From: an uncultured Ruminococcus sp.
GTDB taxonomy: Bacteria; Bacillota; Clostridia; Oscillospirales; Acutalibacteraceae
Reading direction: 5' to 3'
Assembly (NCBI GenBank): GCA_902773635.1
Contig: CACYFH010000021.1
Span: forward strand, 1 to 40,347
Length of the DNA: 40,347 nt
In this document: positions 28,001-35,300 of the stretch, one piece after another
Layout of the letters: every line of letters starts with the position of its first letter
Position numbering within the stretch: position 1 is the first letter of the stretch
The notes under the pieces: model-generated
The model's input: only the letters and a program-made list of their open reading frames with translations
Told to the model about the DNA's origin: nothing
Database searches by the model: none
Program-made: the position numbers and the translations under genes

Positions 28001-28337
28001 TGCCGGAGCGCTTGTCGAACACGGTCAGGCTGTCCGCGACCTGCTCGAGCGCGAGGTTCATCACCAGATGGCGCACGCCGTCGTCCGCGAACTGTGAGAA
28101 GCGGTTGCCGGTGCGCTCAAACACATAGTCGCTCAAGCGCGAGAAGCCCAGCACCAAAATGCGCCGGGAAACAGCGGGCCCGAGCAGCTCCAGAAAGGCG
28201 GTCTCCGTCTCAAAGCTGATCTGGTCGGGCACGAGGAAAAGGAGCTTTTCCTCTCCCTTCTGCGCGAGGTCGGCGAAGTGCCGCCGCAGATAATCGGTTT
28301 TTCCAAAGCCGGAACGGCCGAGGATAAAATGTAACAT
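25002..28337 (-). CDS. addB: ATP-dependent nuclease subunit B (AddB)
   Basis: Second subunit of AddAB, providing the other nuclease and Chi-recognition scaffold. The 1111 residues begin with a P-loop GRSGFGKT (7-14), kept in Firmicutes AddB. The C-terminal PD-(D/E)xK nuclease shows LRVVDYKTGTKEF. The Fe-S staple is seen as a Cys in YHKCAFRYF plus C-x2-C-x5-C in GCAYCPYQSVC near the end. Gene order addB-addA with an 8-base overlap is standard. ATG 28337 has AGAAGG upstream. Confidence 0.95.
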   Translation of the reverse strand: MLHFILGRSGFGKTDYLRRHFADLAQKGEEKLLFLVPDQISFETETAFLELLGPAVSRRILVLGFSRLSDYVFERTGNRFSQFADDGVRHLVMNLALEQVADSLTVFDKRSGMNDMRELMLSAVKEYKKCALSPDDLLSAADETDDETLRGKLRDTAAVYAAYDAIMEKSYMDPLDSLTKVAELLTDHPLFADYTVALDSFYGFTSQEYEVVERLMRRSRDMLVALTDDNLDGSLFFVPRRTRSRLTRMAQEMGEEIAPNVILNEPMRFANDELRALECNAYRLRKEPFDGECSAIELYRASGIYDECDYVARSIRKLIEEGCRYRDIAVIARSIDAYRGILDTIFDKYGIRYFMDKPQNIDASPLVRLVTAAFEIVNRGFERESVLALLKTGLCSYDVERIADFENYLYIWDVSGRGFFEPFTSPPDGFADEMTKAQEKRLAQIERLRADIIGKLRDFSRAVKDTDGRGIARALMKLLYALNCDKNINKLCDTLETVGETDLAADLVRLWNVLCGILDKTVAVIGDHAISPRRFSELLYTNFASSEIANIPRGLDEVDISTADRSLIADKKVVFLIGAVEGEFPHTPVEAGVFTDDERVRLKEELHLSLSDSIEELMATERYYAYSALTAAEERLFVSWSNADMRGEALSPSDMIGELTASLPNLRLYSFDEVPVEERLRSKRAAFDYLIAHYRGSSPAVAALKSYFHEDGDYADILTAVDDVLRRRPRRMEQPDLPRQLFGEEMGLSSTRIDVYHKCAFRYFCEYGLRVRERRRAAVDALEYGTLMHYIFEQFFGSYPREQYLAMDSEQVTEIVEELVDSYVETHFGGTENKSKRFLYLLMRIKTASSRLILHMLSELRESDFIPTDFELGVGEDIPAYTMALDDGLSLTVRGSVDRVDTCDADGKRYLRVVDYKTGTKEFSVNDLVYGLNLQMFLYLYAIEKNGSERYGEITPAGVLYMPAVSPNVSADPDSTEEEIRAEVLKKYRMKGVILNDAEVVMHMEHDGKGTFIPVKLKDGTPSASAGSLATIEELGAIFRQIDALIRLMAENLYAGDVAALPLKGESYDGCAYCPYQSVCLREEDDPAREAEKLSPEEVFARFMREGEDNA

Positions 28338-28400
28338 TGCTTCACCTTCTTATAAGGATTGTCAGCATAAGCATATCACAATAGATGGTTCAAAATAGGG

Positions 28401-28994
28401 TCATCCGCAAAACCACGCGCGAATGTCCTCGAACACCTCCACCAGCTTGAACCGCAGGTCAAGGCGGTCGGCGGTCACGACGCTGTACTCGCCGTCGTCG
28501 AGTCGCTCCTGCATCTCGGACTGAGCGCACGCGCCGACGCAGAGGGATGGGTACATCACGCACCACCAGTTCTGCCCCTCTCCTTCGCCGATGGTCAGGC
28601 GCAGAGCGTCATATTCGCCCGCGGGCATGGTGAAGTCCTCGTAGTATCGGGTGTCAAAGCGCATGCGGGCAAGCTCCGCGCGGACTGGATAGGTACAGCC
28701 GTGAGCGCGGACCTCCTGCTCGGCGGCTTTTTTGATTTGCGGGAGCACGGCGCGGGTCACGGCGAGCGCATCATCCTTGTCGGCGCAGTCCGCATAATAG
28801 CGGGAGCACTCGGAGAGGACGCGGTCGCGGACAGCGAGCTTTAAGCTCTGGTCGGCGGCGGAATCGGAATTCGCGCGGATATGGACGCGGAGAACGTCAT
28901 CGTATAATTCCTCACAGGAATGAAAAAACGGCAGCGTCAGCGCCATCCCGGCCAGCAGAAGCGCAAGCATGAAAAAGTGGACATATTTCTTCAA
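28401..28994 (-). CDS. spoIIR: Stage II sporulation protein R (SpoIIR)
   Basis: Forespore-made signalling protein that, across the septum, triggers SpoIIGA to activate pro-sigma-E in the mother cell. The signature VLRVHIRANSDSAADQSLKLAVRDRVL and the C-terminal IGEGEGQNWWCVMYPSLCV are decisive. A hydrophobic N-terminus (FFMLALLLAGMALTL) fits secretion. I choose the TTG at 28994 (197 residues): AAAGGCAGG lies 7 bases upstream, while the alternative GTG at 29024 has no spaced ribosome site. The gene stands alone between addB and ispE. Confidence 0.92.
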   Translation of the reverse strand: MKKYVHFFMLALLLAGMALTLPFFHSCEELYDDVLRVHIRANSDSAADQSLKLAVRDRVLSECSRYYADCADKDDALAVTRAVLPQIKKAAEQEVRAHGCTYPVRAELARMRFDTRYYEDFTMPAGEYDALRLTIGEGEGQNWWCVMYPSLCVGACAQSEMQERLDDGEYSVVTADRLDLRFKLVEVFEDIRAWFCG

Positions 28995-29026
28995 AAGAAT
29001 TACCTGCCTTTGATAAAAGTTCACCT

Positions 29027-29057
29027 ATATCATTGGCAGGTATTTTTTCGTTTATGC
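29027..29057 (-). promoter_or_regulatory. Possible sigma-F-type promoter of spoIIR
   Basis: Minus strand GCATA (29057-29053), 15-base spacer, GCCAATGATAT (29037-29027). Spacing matches sigma-F promoters and the known forespore expression of spoIIR; two positions of the -10 deviate from consensus. No sigma-A promoter is apparent. Confidence 0.3.
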
Positions 29058-29091
29058 AACTCGAGGGCGGTTTTCGGTCGGATACGTTGAT

Positions 29092-29121
29092 TGTAGGGCG
29101 GGAGCAAGCCCCCGCCCTACA
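29092..29121. repeat. GTAG-family palindrome
   Basis: TGTAGGGCGGG and CCCGCCCTACA flank an 8-base centre. It belongs to the same family as 9000-9027. The following CCAAAGGGAGCC (29129-29140) looks like a fragment of the hairpin-module family seen at 14807. Confidence 0.8.
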
Positions 29122-29150
29122 GATGATCTCCAAAGGGAGCCTGATTACCG

Positions 29151-30029
29151 CTACACGATGCAGCAGCCCTCTTTGACGGGCTTTGTAAGGAACACCTTAT
29201 GATATTTCTCTTGCAGGAGATCAACGCATTTCTGCGCCTTCTTCTCATCGAGGAAGATACCGTAGACGGCTGAGCCCGAGCCGCTCATGGAGGAGCCCAG
29301 CGCCTTGCAGGACTGCATCGTGCGCTTGATCTCGTTGATCTCAGGCAACTCCAGGACCTGCTCGAACTCGTTGTACAGGCAGTTGGACAGCCCGCGAATA
29401 TCGCGGCTGTAGAGCCGCTTGATCAGCTCGTCGGTGTAGAGGAAGCCCTTCGGCGGGCGGGCGTCGCACGCGGCGTAGGCGGCGGCGGTGGAGACGTTCA
29501 GCTCCGGCTTGCACAGCACGATGAAGCATCGCGGCAGGGCGTGGAGCTTCTTCAGCGTCGTACCCGTCCCGGTGGCGAGCATCGTCCCGCCCAATAGACA
29601 GAACGGAACGTCCGAGCCGAAGCGGGAGCAGATCTCCGCCATTTCCTCCGTTTTCAGATGCGTTTCATGCAGATAATTCAGCGCGAGCACAACAGCCGCG
29701 CCGTCGGACGAACCGCCTGCTAAGCCCGCCTGGGTGGGAATCACCTTGTCGATCCCGATCCTCAACGGCTTCGGCTTCACCTTTGTCGTCAGATAGAAGG
29801 CGCGCGCCGCCTTGCAGACGATGTTGCTCTCGTCCGTCGGCACCTGCGGGTACGCCGGGCAGGAGACCTCGATCCCCTCTCCCTCGCCGTCGAGCGTCTC
29901 GACCGTCACGGTATCGTATAGGGATACCGTCTGCATCACCATCGCGACGTCGTGGTAGCCGTCGGGACGTCTGCCGACGATATCGAGGGTGAGGTTGATC
30001 TTTGCGGGCGCTTTAACGGTTACTTTCAT
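29151..30029 (-). CDS. ispE: 4-diphosphocytidyl-2-C-methyl-D-erythritol kinase
   Basis: GHMP kinase that phosphorylates CDP-methylerythritol in the MEP isoprenoid pathway. The 292 residues contain the N-terminal APAKINLTLDIVGRRPDGYHD and the ATP-binding IPTQAGLAGGSSDGAA (about 92-107), then SDVPFCLLGGTMLATG and the C-terminal SCKALGSSMSGSGSAVYGIF. It overlaps the aminotransferase gene by 17 bases, so it is expressed from the upstream lrp promoter. The classical neighbour purR/yabJ context is absent. Confidence 0.96.
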   Translation of the reverse strand: MKVTVKAPAKINLTLDIVGRRPDGYHDVAMVMQTVSLYDTVTVETLDGEGEGIEVSCPAYPQVPTDESNIVCKAARAFYLTTKVKPKPLRIGIDKVIPTQAGLAGGSSDGAAVVLALNYLHETHLKTEEMAEICSRFGSDVPFCLLGGTMLATGTGTTLKKLHALPRCFIVLCKPELNVSTAAAYAACDARPPKGFLYTDELIKRLYSRDIRGLSNCLYNEFEQVLELPEINEIKRTMQSCKALGSSMSGSGSAVYGIFLDEKKAQKCVDLLQEKYHKVFLTKPVKEGCCIV

Positions 30030-31197
30030 CTTTCAGTTCCTTCAAAAACTCGCGGATCAGCTCCATCGCACGGGTGAGGTGCTTGATGGAGTAAGAATAG
30101 CTCAATCGCGCGTAGCCCTCGCCGCAGTCGCCGAACGCGGAACCGGGAACGAGCGCAACGTGCTTGCTCTGGAGCAGTCGGGTGCAGAATTCCTCGCTCG
30201 ACAGCCCGGTGCTCTTGATGCACGGGAAGCAGTAGAATGCGCCCTCGGGGTTAAAGCAGGTCAAGCCCATATCGTTGAGCGAGCCGACGACGAAACGGCG
30301 GCGCATATCATACTCATTACGCATGGCTTCGATATCGCTGTCACCGTTTCTCAGCGCTTCGATCGCGGCATACTGCGCGGTCGTGGGCGCGGACATGATG
30401 CAGAACTGGTGGAGCTTCACCATCATGGCGATGATCGGCTCGGGACCCAGGGCGTAGCCGAGACGCCAGCCGGTCATGGCGTAGGACTTGGAGAAGCCGT
30501 TGATTACGACGGTGCGCTCCTGCATGCCGTCGAGCGACGCGACGGAAACATGCTGTTTGCCGCCGTAGGTCAGCTCGGAGTAGATCTCATCGGAGAGCAC
30601 CATCAGGTCGTGCTTCTTCACGACCTCGGCGATGGCTTCCAGCTCCTCCTTCTCCAAGATCGCGCCGGTGGGGTTGTTCGGGTATGGCAGGATCAAAAGC
30701 TTGGTGCGGTCGGTGATCTTCTCCTCGATCTGGGCTGCGGTCAGGCGGAAGTTATCCTCCACCTTCGTCTCGATCAGCACGGGAGTCGCGCCCGCCATGA
30801 TCGTCAGCGGCTCATAGCAGACGAAGGACGGCTGCGGGAGCAGCACCTCGTCGCCGCGTGTGACGAGACAGCGCAACGCGATGTCGATGGCTTCGCTGCC
30901 GCCGACGGTGACCACGCACTCATGGAGCGGGTCGTATGTAAGGTTGTATTTTCTTTTATAGAATTTTACAATCTCCGAACACAGCTCCTTGAAGCCGCGG
31001 TTCGGCGTATACCACGTCTTGCCCTTCTCCAGAGAGGCGATGCCCGCCTCGCGGACGTGCCACGGGGTCTGGAAATCCGGCTCGCCGACCGAGAGTGAGA
31101 TGACGTGATCCATCTCGTTGACGATGTCGAAGAAGCGCCGGATGCCGGAGGGCTTCACGGTGCTGATCGACTTCGCGATCTTATCGGTATAATCCAT
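30013..31197 (-). CDS. Class I/II PLP-dependent aminotransferase
   Basis: A 394-residue fold-type I aminotransferase of the AspC/PatA group. PLP-site features are GGSEAIDIALRCL, YPNNPTGAIL (the conserved NNPTG), LSDEIYSELTYGG with the Asp/Tyr pair, and the Schiff-base lysine in NGFSKSYAMTGWRLGY. Aspartate, aromatic or N-acetyl-diaminopimelate-type specificity cannot be separated by eye. Its ATG overlaps the lrp stop by one base (TGATG) and its end overlaps ispE, so the three genes form one unit. Control by the adjacent Lrp protein is likely. Confidence 0.92.
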   Translation of the reverse strand: MDYTDKIAKSISTVKPSGIRRFFDIVNEMDHVISLSVGEPDFQTPWHVREAGIASLEKGKTWYTPNRGFKELCSEIVKFYKRKYNLTYDPLHECVVTVGGSEAIDIALRCLVTRGDEVLLPQPSFVCYEPLTIMAGATPVLIETKVEDNFRLTAAQIEEKITDRTKLLILPYPNNPTGAILEKEELEAIAEVVKKHDLMVLSDEIYSELTYGGKQHVSVASLDGMQERTVVINGFSKSYAMTGWRLGYALGPEPIIAMMVKLHQFCIMSAPTTAQYAAIEALRNGDSDIEAMRNEYDMRRRFVVGSLNDMGLTCFNPEGAFYCFPCIKSTGLSSEEFCTRLLQSKHVALVPGSAFGDCGEGYARLSYSYSIKHLTRAMELIREFLKELKDESNR

Positions 31198-31673
31198 CAG
31201 ATGACCATTTCCCTTCCGTCTTTTTTCGTGTCTACAAGAGAAACGCCGTTCTCCTTATAGCGCTTGAGCATGAAATGGGTCGCGGTAGCGAGGATGCCCT
31301 CCATCGCGGCGAGGTGCTTCGCGACAAAGGCGGAGACGTCCTGGATGGTCTTGCCCTTGACGGTGAGGAGCAGGTCATAGGCGCCCGCCATGAGGTAGAC
31401 GGACTCGACCTGATCATAGGCGAGGATGCGCTCGGCGATATCATCGAAGCCCTTCTGGAGCTGGGGAGCGACCTTGAGCTCGATCATCGCCATCACGCCG
31501 GAGTCCGGAACCTCATCCCAGTTGACGACCGCGCGATAGCCGCGGATCACGCCGCTGTTCTCGTATTCCTTGATCTGTGCCGCGATATAATCCTCCGGCT
31601 CGCCGAGCATGAGGGCGAGCTGTTCGGTGGAGAGAGAAGAATTTTCGCTGAGTAACTGTAAGAGTTTATCCAT
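31197..31673 (-). CDS. Lrp/AsnC-family transcriptional regulator
   Basis: A 158-residue feast/famine regulator. The N-terminal winged helix-turn-helix spans about 1-55 (LLQLLSENSSLSTEQLALMLG...IKEYENSGVIRGYRAVVNW), and the C-terminal RAM ligand domain about 65-145 (VMAMIELKV...VESVYLMAGAYDLLLTVKGK). I place the start at ATG 31673: AGAAAGG lies 10 bases upstream, whereas for the ATG at 31682 it would be one base away. It heads the lrp-aminotransferase-ispE overlap operon and probably senses an amino acid related to the transaminase reaction. Confidence 0.88.
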   Translation of the reverse strand: MDKLLQLLSENSSLSTEQLALMLGEPEDYIAAQIKEYENSGVIRGYRAVVNWDEVPDSGVMAMIELKVAPQLQKGFDDIAERILAYDQVESVYLMAGAYDLLLTVKGKTIQDVSAFVAKHLAAMEGILATATHFMLKRYKENGVSLVDTKKDGREMVI

Positions 31674-31712
31674 ATTTTTCATACCTTTCTATGTTAGTTA
31701 TCATATGTAAAT

Positions 31713-31824
31713 TGTAGGGACGAGCATTGCTCGTCCGTAGTCCTAATGGGCTCTGATGATTCGTCAAACCGCAGATAGTAGTGAAACGTTGCTGTCGGCG
31801 GACGACCAATGGTCGTCCCTACAT
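31713..31824. repeat. 112-bp inverted-repeat element with GTAG-headed hairpin ends
   Basis: Left end TGTAGGGACGAGCATTG and the complement of the right end, TGTAGGGACGACCATTG, match with one change. Each end also folds on itself (GGACGAGCATTGCTCGTCC on the left; GACGACCAATGGTCGTC on the right). The 47-odd bases between carry no coding signal. It fills the spacer between lrp and the LURP-one gene (31674-31836). Confidence 0.8.
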
Positions 31825-31836
31825 GGTTATGCCATA

Positions 31837-32325
31837 TTATGTCGCCTGAAAGGCGGGGACGGTACCGACCGAGAGGTGGTCGAGACAGGCGGCGGTCGCG
31901 ATGCAGAAGAGCTCGCGCTCGGGCTGGTTCAGCTCAAGTCCGACGGTGCCTTTGGCAAAATCCTTGCCGACCACGCAGACAACGGAGTTGTCCGCGTCGA
32001 GGATGGAGTAGGAGCCCATCAGCACGTCTCCGCGCAGGAAGAAGCTGATGCCGCTCAGCCGCACGGCGGCTCGTCCCGAACCGACGGCGATATTCAGCCG
32101 CATGCTCTCCCTTCCGGTGCTGATGCTGTACACACACAGTGAGGAGAAGCCCAGTCCGCGAATGCGGCAGACCGTCTCGCCCGACGGCGTGCGGAGCTTC
32201 ATGCTTTCGCCGGAGGGGTTGCGCTTGCCGCTGACGGTATATCTGAGACCGCCCTTCTCATCATAGATCTGATAGCGGGAATCGAGAGAGGAGCAGTCGC
32301 GCTGTAAATAGAGTTTCATTTTCAT
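31837..32325 (-). CDS. LURP-one-related family protein
   Basis: A 162-residue protein of the Tubby-like LURP-one family (PF04525); bacterial members have no settled function. Repeating beta-strand pattern: KLYLQRDCSSLDSRYQIYDEKGGLRYTVSGKR, then IRGLGFSSLCVYSISTGRE, and FFLRGDVLMGSYSILDADNSVVCVVGKDF, as expected for a 12-stranded barrel round a helix. The start is ATG 32325, with AGGAG 5 bases upstream; the frame is open further upstream into a region with no ribosome site. No signal peptide is seen. It stands alone. Confidence 0.78.
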   Translation of the reverse strand: MKMKLYLQRDCSSLDSRYQIYDEKGGLRYTVSGKRNPSGESMKLRTPSGETVCRIRGLGFSSLCVYSISTGRESMRLNIAVGSGRAAVRLSGISFFLRGDVLMGSYSILDADNSVVCVVGKDFAKGTVGLELNQPERELFCIATAACLDHLSVGTVPAFQAT

Positions 32326-32369
32326 CACCACTCCTAGTATGGGCAGGAAATGGAAATATATGATAGCGG

Positions 32370-33830
32370 TTAGTATAACGTTTTTCGGAAGGTGCGCCCG
32401 AAGAGGACGAAGGTGCCGAGGGTGCGGTCGGGCTCGTATTTGACCAAAAAACAGCTCGTGTAGCCGAGGATCAGCCAGAAGAACAGCACCATGAAATTGA
32501 CGTTGAACAAAAGACCGACCTCGATGAAGGAATAGATCGCATAGGCGCAGAGGAAGGAATACATGCACGGCAGGACGCTCTCTTTGAGGCTGTCGTCGCG
32601 GAAAACGTGCATGGTAATGTGCTTGAAGAACCGCAGTCCAAAGATGCAGAACAGCACCAGCCCGACAACGCCCGAGCAGATCAGGATCGTGATGTAGCCG
32701 TTGTGGAAGTCCGTGAGGATGGGCGCGAGGATCCCGTAGCTCTTTGAGAAGCGGATGCCGTCCTCGAACATGCGGTTGCCGTATTCATAAATATTGCCCT
32801 TGCCGATGCCGAGGATGGGATGCTTTAAAAACATCTTCGCCGCCTGCTCCCAGAGCTTGAAACGCCCGGAGTCGAGGTTCTTGTTCTCATGCTCGAAGGT
32901 GACGATTGCCTCTTCCTCGACGATCATCTCCGTGATCCCATTGGAGATCACCATAGGATTCGCAGACTTCATGATCTGGACGAAGCCCGCCTGTGTGATA
33001 TTTCTTACAAAGAATAATGAAGCGATGATGACCACGCCCGCCAGGAGACACGCCGCGGATTTCGTGACGATCTGGCGCAGGGTGAAGCGGCTCTCGGAGC
33101 CGAACATTTTGTAGATAACGAAAAAGACCGCGTAGCCGATCATCAGCACCATCGCGCCGTTGGAGTCGCAAAGGAGCAGGGAGATCGCGTTCACCGCGAC
33201 GCACGAGCCGATCCAGATACGGCTGACGCGCTCTCTGCCGGAGATCGCGATAAAGTCCTTTTTCAACAGCATGTGGGAGCAGAAGATGCCCACGACGGCG
33301 ATAAAGCCCGTCTGGTTGGGGTTGATGAACATGCCGTCGAAGCGGTTGTCGAATACGATGAACTTCTGCCACAGCACCTCAAAGCTGATCTCCGCCATCA
33401 GGAACACCAGACCCGCGATACCGAGCACGGTGGTGGTGTAAACGATGAACTTGCAGACCGAGTACAGCTCGCGGCGGAAGTTGAGATGCTTCTCCGTATG
33501 GACGGAGTAGAAAATAAAGAAGCACATCGCCACATGGAGCACCATGATCAGGTTGTAGACGTTGTACAGGACGGAATCGGCGAGGTGGATCGTGACGGTC
33601 ACGAGAGAGGTCACGACGAAGCCGAGCAGCCACGCGCCGTAGCGCGTTTTCAGCACGGTATGGTGCTTGACCTCATTATACACCAGCAGGAACAAGCCCC
33701 ACAGAAAGAGGAAGATCAGGACAACATACGCGGGAATGAGCACAAAGGAAATATTCCCGCAGAAAAGGCAGATAATATAACTGCGCCGGAACAGCGAGGT
33801 ATCCAGCAGCGTTTTCTTCAACTTACTCAT
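32370..33830 (-). CDS. O-antigen ligase/polymerase-like membrane protein (Wzy/WaaL type)
   Basis: A 486-residue polytopic membrane protein with about ten hydrophobic segments and a long extracytoplasmic loop (about 290-370) containing DSGRFKLWEQAAKMFLKHPILGIGKGN, the typical signature region of the Wzy_C (PF04932) fold, followed by FHNGYITILICSGVVGLVLF. Such proteins polymerise or ligate lipid-linked glycans outside the membrane. It starts 9 bases after the sugar-transferase stop. No glycosyltransferase or flippase is nearby, so the polymer and acceptor are unknown. Confidence 0.85.
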   Translation of the reverse strand: MSKLKKTLLDTSLFRRSYIICLFCGNISFVLIPAYVVLIFLFLWGLFLLVYNEVKHHTVLKTRYGAWLLGFVVTSLVTVTIHLADSVLYNVYNLIMVLHVAMCFFIFYSVHTEKHLNFRRELYSVCKFIVYTTTVLGIAGLVFLMAEISFEVLWQKFIVFDNRFDGMFINPNQTGFIAVVGIFCSHMLLKKDFIAISGRERVSRIWIGSCVAVNAISLLLCDSNGAMVLMIGYAVFFVIYKMFGSESRFTLRQIVTKSAACLLAGVVIIASLFFVRNITQAGFVQIMKSANPMVISNGITEMIVEEEAIVTFEHENKNLDSGRFKLWEQAAKMFLKHPILGIGKGNIYEYGNRMFEDGIRFSKSYGILAPILTDFHNGYITILICSGVVGLVLFCIFGLRFFKHITMHVFRDDSLKESVLPCMYSFLCAYAIYSFIEVGLLFNVNFMVLFFWLILGYTSCFLVKYEPDRTLGTFVLFGRTFRKTLY

Positions 33831-33839
33831 AGCGTCCTC

Positions 33840-34535
33840 TTACGAAAACACATGCTTCACGGTGGAGAGCATGAGCCGGATATCGCGGCGAATGCCGAAA
33901 TGCGAGAGGTACTCAAGGTTATACGCCATCTTCTCGGGCAGGATCTTCTCCACATACACGCGGTCGACCTCGTCGGGATCGCTGATCTCGCCGATGATCT
34001 TATCCTCGTCCTTATAGCGGATGGACGCGAGCGAGGTGATGCCCGCGGGCATGAGAAGCGTCGCCATCATCTCGGGGGTGTAGCAGTTGACGTACTTGAC
34101 GACCTCGGGGCGCGTGCCGACGAAGCTCATCTTTCCCGACAGGACGTGGAACACCTGCGGCAGCTCGTCGAGGCGGAGCTTCCTCAGCTTTGCGCCGACG
34201 CCCGTGATACGCGCGTCATGATCGGAGGTCACGAGCGCGCCCGCCTGATCTGCGCCGACGGTCATGGTGCGGAACTTCCAGATGCGGAAGGTCTTGTTGT
34301 ATTTGGTGACGCGCTCCTGCTTATACAGGACGGGACCCTTCGACCCCAGCTTGATCATCACCGCGATCACCGCCATCGGGATCAAAAGAAGGATCAGCAT
34401 CAAGAGCGCGAGGACGATATCCGTCACGCGCTTGAAGAAAAGGCTGAAGCGCTTTTTGTCGAGGATATCGTAGTATTCTTTGACCTGTGGAACACGAAGT
34501 TCAACCGGTAATTTTTCAAACGGTAACAGAAGCAT
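33840..34535 (-). CDS. Undecaprenyl-phosphate sugar phosphotransferase (bacterial sugar transferase, PF02397)
   Basis: Priming enzyme that moves a sugar-1-phosphate to undecaprenyl phosphate at the membrane. Residues after the hydrophobic re-entrant segment (KRVTDIVLALLMLILLLIPM) contain SKGPVLYKQERV, FRIWKFRTM, LRLDELPQVFHVLSGKMSFVGTRP, all family hallmarks. I place the start at ATG 34535, with AGGAGG 4 bases upstream, giving 231 residues. A longer open frame from 34646 exists, but its supposed TTG start is the -35 box of a near-perfect promoter. It is the first gene of a two-gene unit with the ligase. The sugar is not predictable. Confidence 0.9.
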   Translation of the reverse strand: MLLLPFEKLPVELRVPQVKEYYDILDKKRFSLFFKRVTDIVLALLMLILLLIPMAVIAVMIKLGSKGPVLYKQERVTKYNKTFRIWKFRTMTVGADQAGALVTSDHDARITGVGAKLRKLRLDELPQVFHVLSGKMSFVGTRPEVVKYVNCYTPEMMATLLMPAGITSLASIRYKDEDKIIGEISDPDEVDRVYVEKILPEKMAYNLEYLSHFGIRRDIRLMLSTVKHVFS

Positions 34536-34617
34536 ACTTCCTCCTGCTGACAATAACTTAGAACCAGCATATGCGCCGAAAAACGCACTTATGCAAAATA
34601 AGCCAATAATCATGTTT

Positions 34618-34646
34618 ATTATACTATATATACGGTTTTTTTTCAA
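34618..34646 (-). promoter_or_regulatory. Sigma-A promoter of the sugar-transferase/ligase unit
   Basis: Minus strand TTGAAA (34646-34641), 17-base A/T spacer, perfect TATAAT (34623-34618). Start near 34611, 75-base leader to ATG 34535. It diverges from the DUF1292 promoter about 50 bases away. Confidence 0.82.
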
Positions 34647-34691
34647 TATTTTCGCGAAAAATACTATTTTGTGAAATATTGTGAAATCCTC

Positions 34692-34720
34692 TTGACTTCA
34701 AGCCGTTCTGATAGTAAAAT
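34692..34720 (+). promoter_or_regulatory. Sigma-A promoter of the DUF1292 gene
   Basis: TTGACT (34692-34697), 17-base spacer, TAAAAT (34715-34720). Start near 34727, leader of about 70 bases. Confidence 0.75.
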
Positions 34721-34795
34721 ATAAACAAAGAACAACAGCGGCTGAGGTCGCCGCATCAGCGAAATGGATCTCACCTGAATTTAGGAGTGTTACCG

Positions 34796-35095
34796 ATGGA
34801 CAATGAATACAAGCCCGACCTGATCACTCTGGTCGATGAAGATAACGTAGAGCATAACTTTGAGATCCTCGACACCATCGAGAACGAGAAGGGCGTGTTC
34901 TACGCACTCTACCCCATCTTTGACAGCGCCGAGGAATCCGTGGAGGACAGCGGCGAGTACTACATCATGGAGGTCATCGAGGAGGATGGCGAGGAGCAGC
35001 TCGCCGAGGTCGAGGACGACGCGCTTTTGGATGAGCTTTCCGCGATCTTTGAACAGCATTTTGAAGAGATGTTCGACGACGGAGAGGAAGAATAA
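34796..35095 (+). CDS. DUF1292 (YrzB-like) small acidic protein
   Basis: A 99-residue, strongly acidic protein of the DUF1292 family, widespread in Firmicutes and of unknown function. The core ITLVDEDNVEHNFEILDTIE...VFYALYPI, then EYYIMEVIEEDGEEQLAEVEDD...LLDELSAIFEQHFEE, fits the family. In Bacillus it lies in the yrrK-yrzB cluster; here it is alone. ATG 34796 has TAGGAG 8 bases upstream; an in-frame GTG at 34787 overlaps that ribosome site and is rejected. Confidence 0.88.
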   Translation: MDNEYKPDLITLVDEDNVEHNFEILDTIENEKGVFYALYPIFDSAEESVEDSGEYYIMEVIEEDGEEQLAEVEDDALLDELSAIFEQHFEEMFDDGEEE

Positions 35096-35300
35096 GACCT
35101 TGTTCCCGACGTCATTGCGAGCCCTTTAGGGCGTGGCAATCCCGGCAGTGGCGCTTAGCCAATCGCAGGATGTGCCTGCTCTTGGAGCGCTGTTGCATGG
35201 GAGTTGTTAGCCAAATCAAAGATTTGGACAACTCCTCAACAAAAAGGAGCAGGACGTTTATTTCATCGTCATTTATCAATACTGCTAACCAAGTCCACAT
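35096..35300. repeat. Structured spacer: ATTGC/GCAAT element and large nested inverted repeat
   Basis: 35111-35141 has ATTGC ... GCAAT around a GCCCTTTAGGGC palindrome. From 35165, nested stems can be drawn: GCAGGATGTG (35165-35174) with CACATCCTGC (35296-35305); CCTGCTC (35175-35181) with GAGCAGG (35247-35253); GGAGTTGT (35200-35207) with ACAACTCC (35228-35235); CCAAATC (35211-35217) with GATTTGG (35221-35227). No gene is visible. The outer stem overlaps the first bases of the 6S RNA closing stem. Confidence 0.65.

Noticed and set aside
28338-28400. Promoter for addBA
   Set aside because: TTGAAC followed at 17 bases by TTATGC is too weak to report as a feature.
31837-32568. Longer 243-residue form of the LURP-one protein
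   Set aside because: The extra 81 N-terminal residues lack a ribosome site, overlap the ligase gene region, and do not resemble the family; AGGAG at 32331-32335 supports ATG 32325.
33273-34511. 412-codon plus-strand frame across the ligase and sugar-transferase genes
   Set aside because: It spans two well-identified minus-strand genes and their junction; composition is antisense shadow (His/Asp/Glu/Arg-rich).
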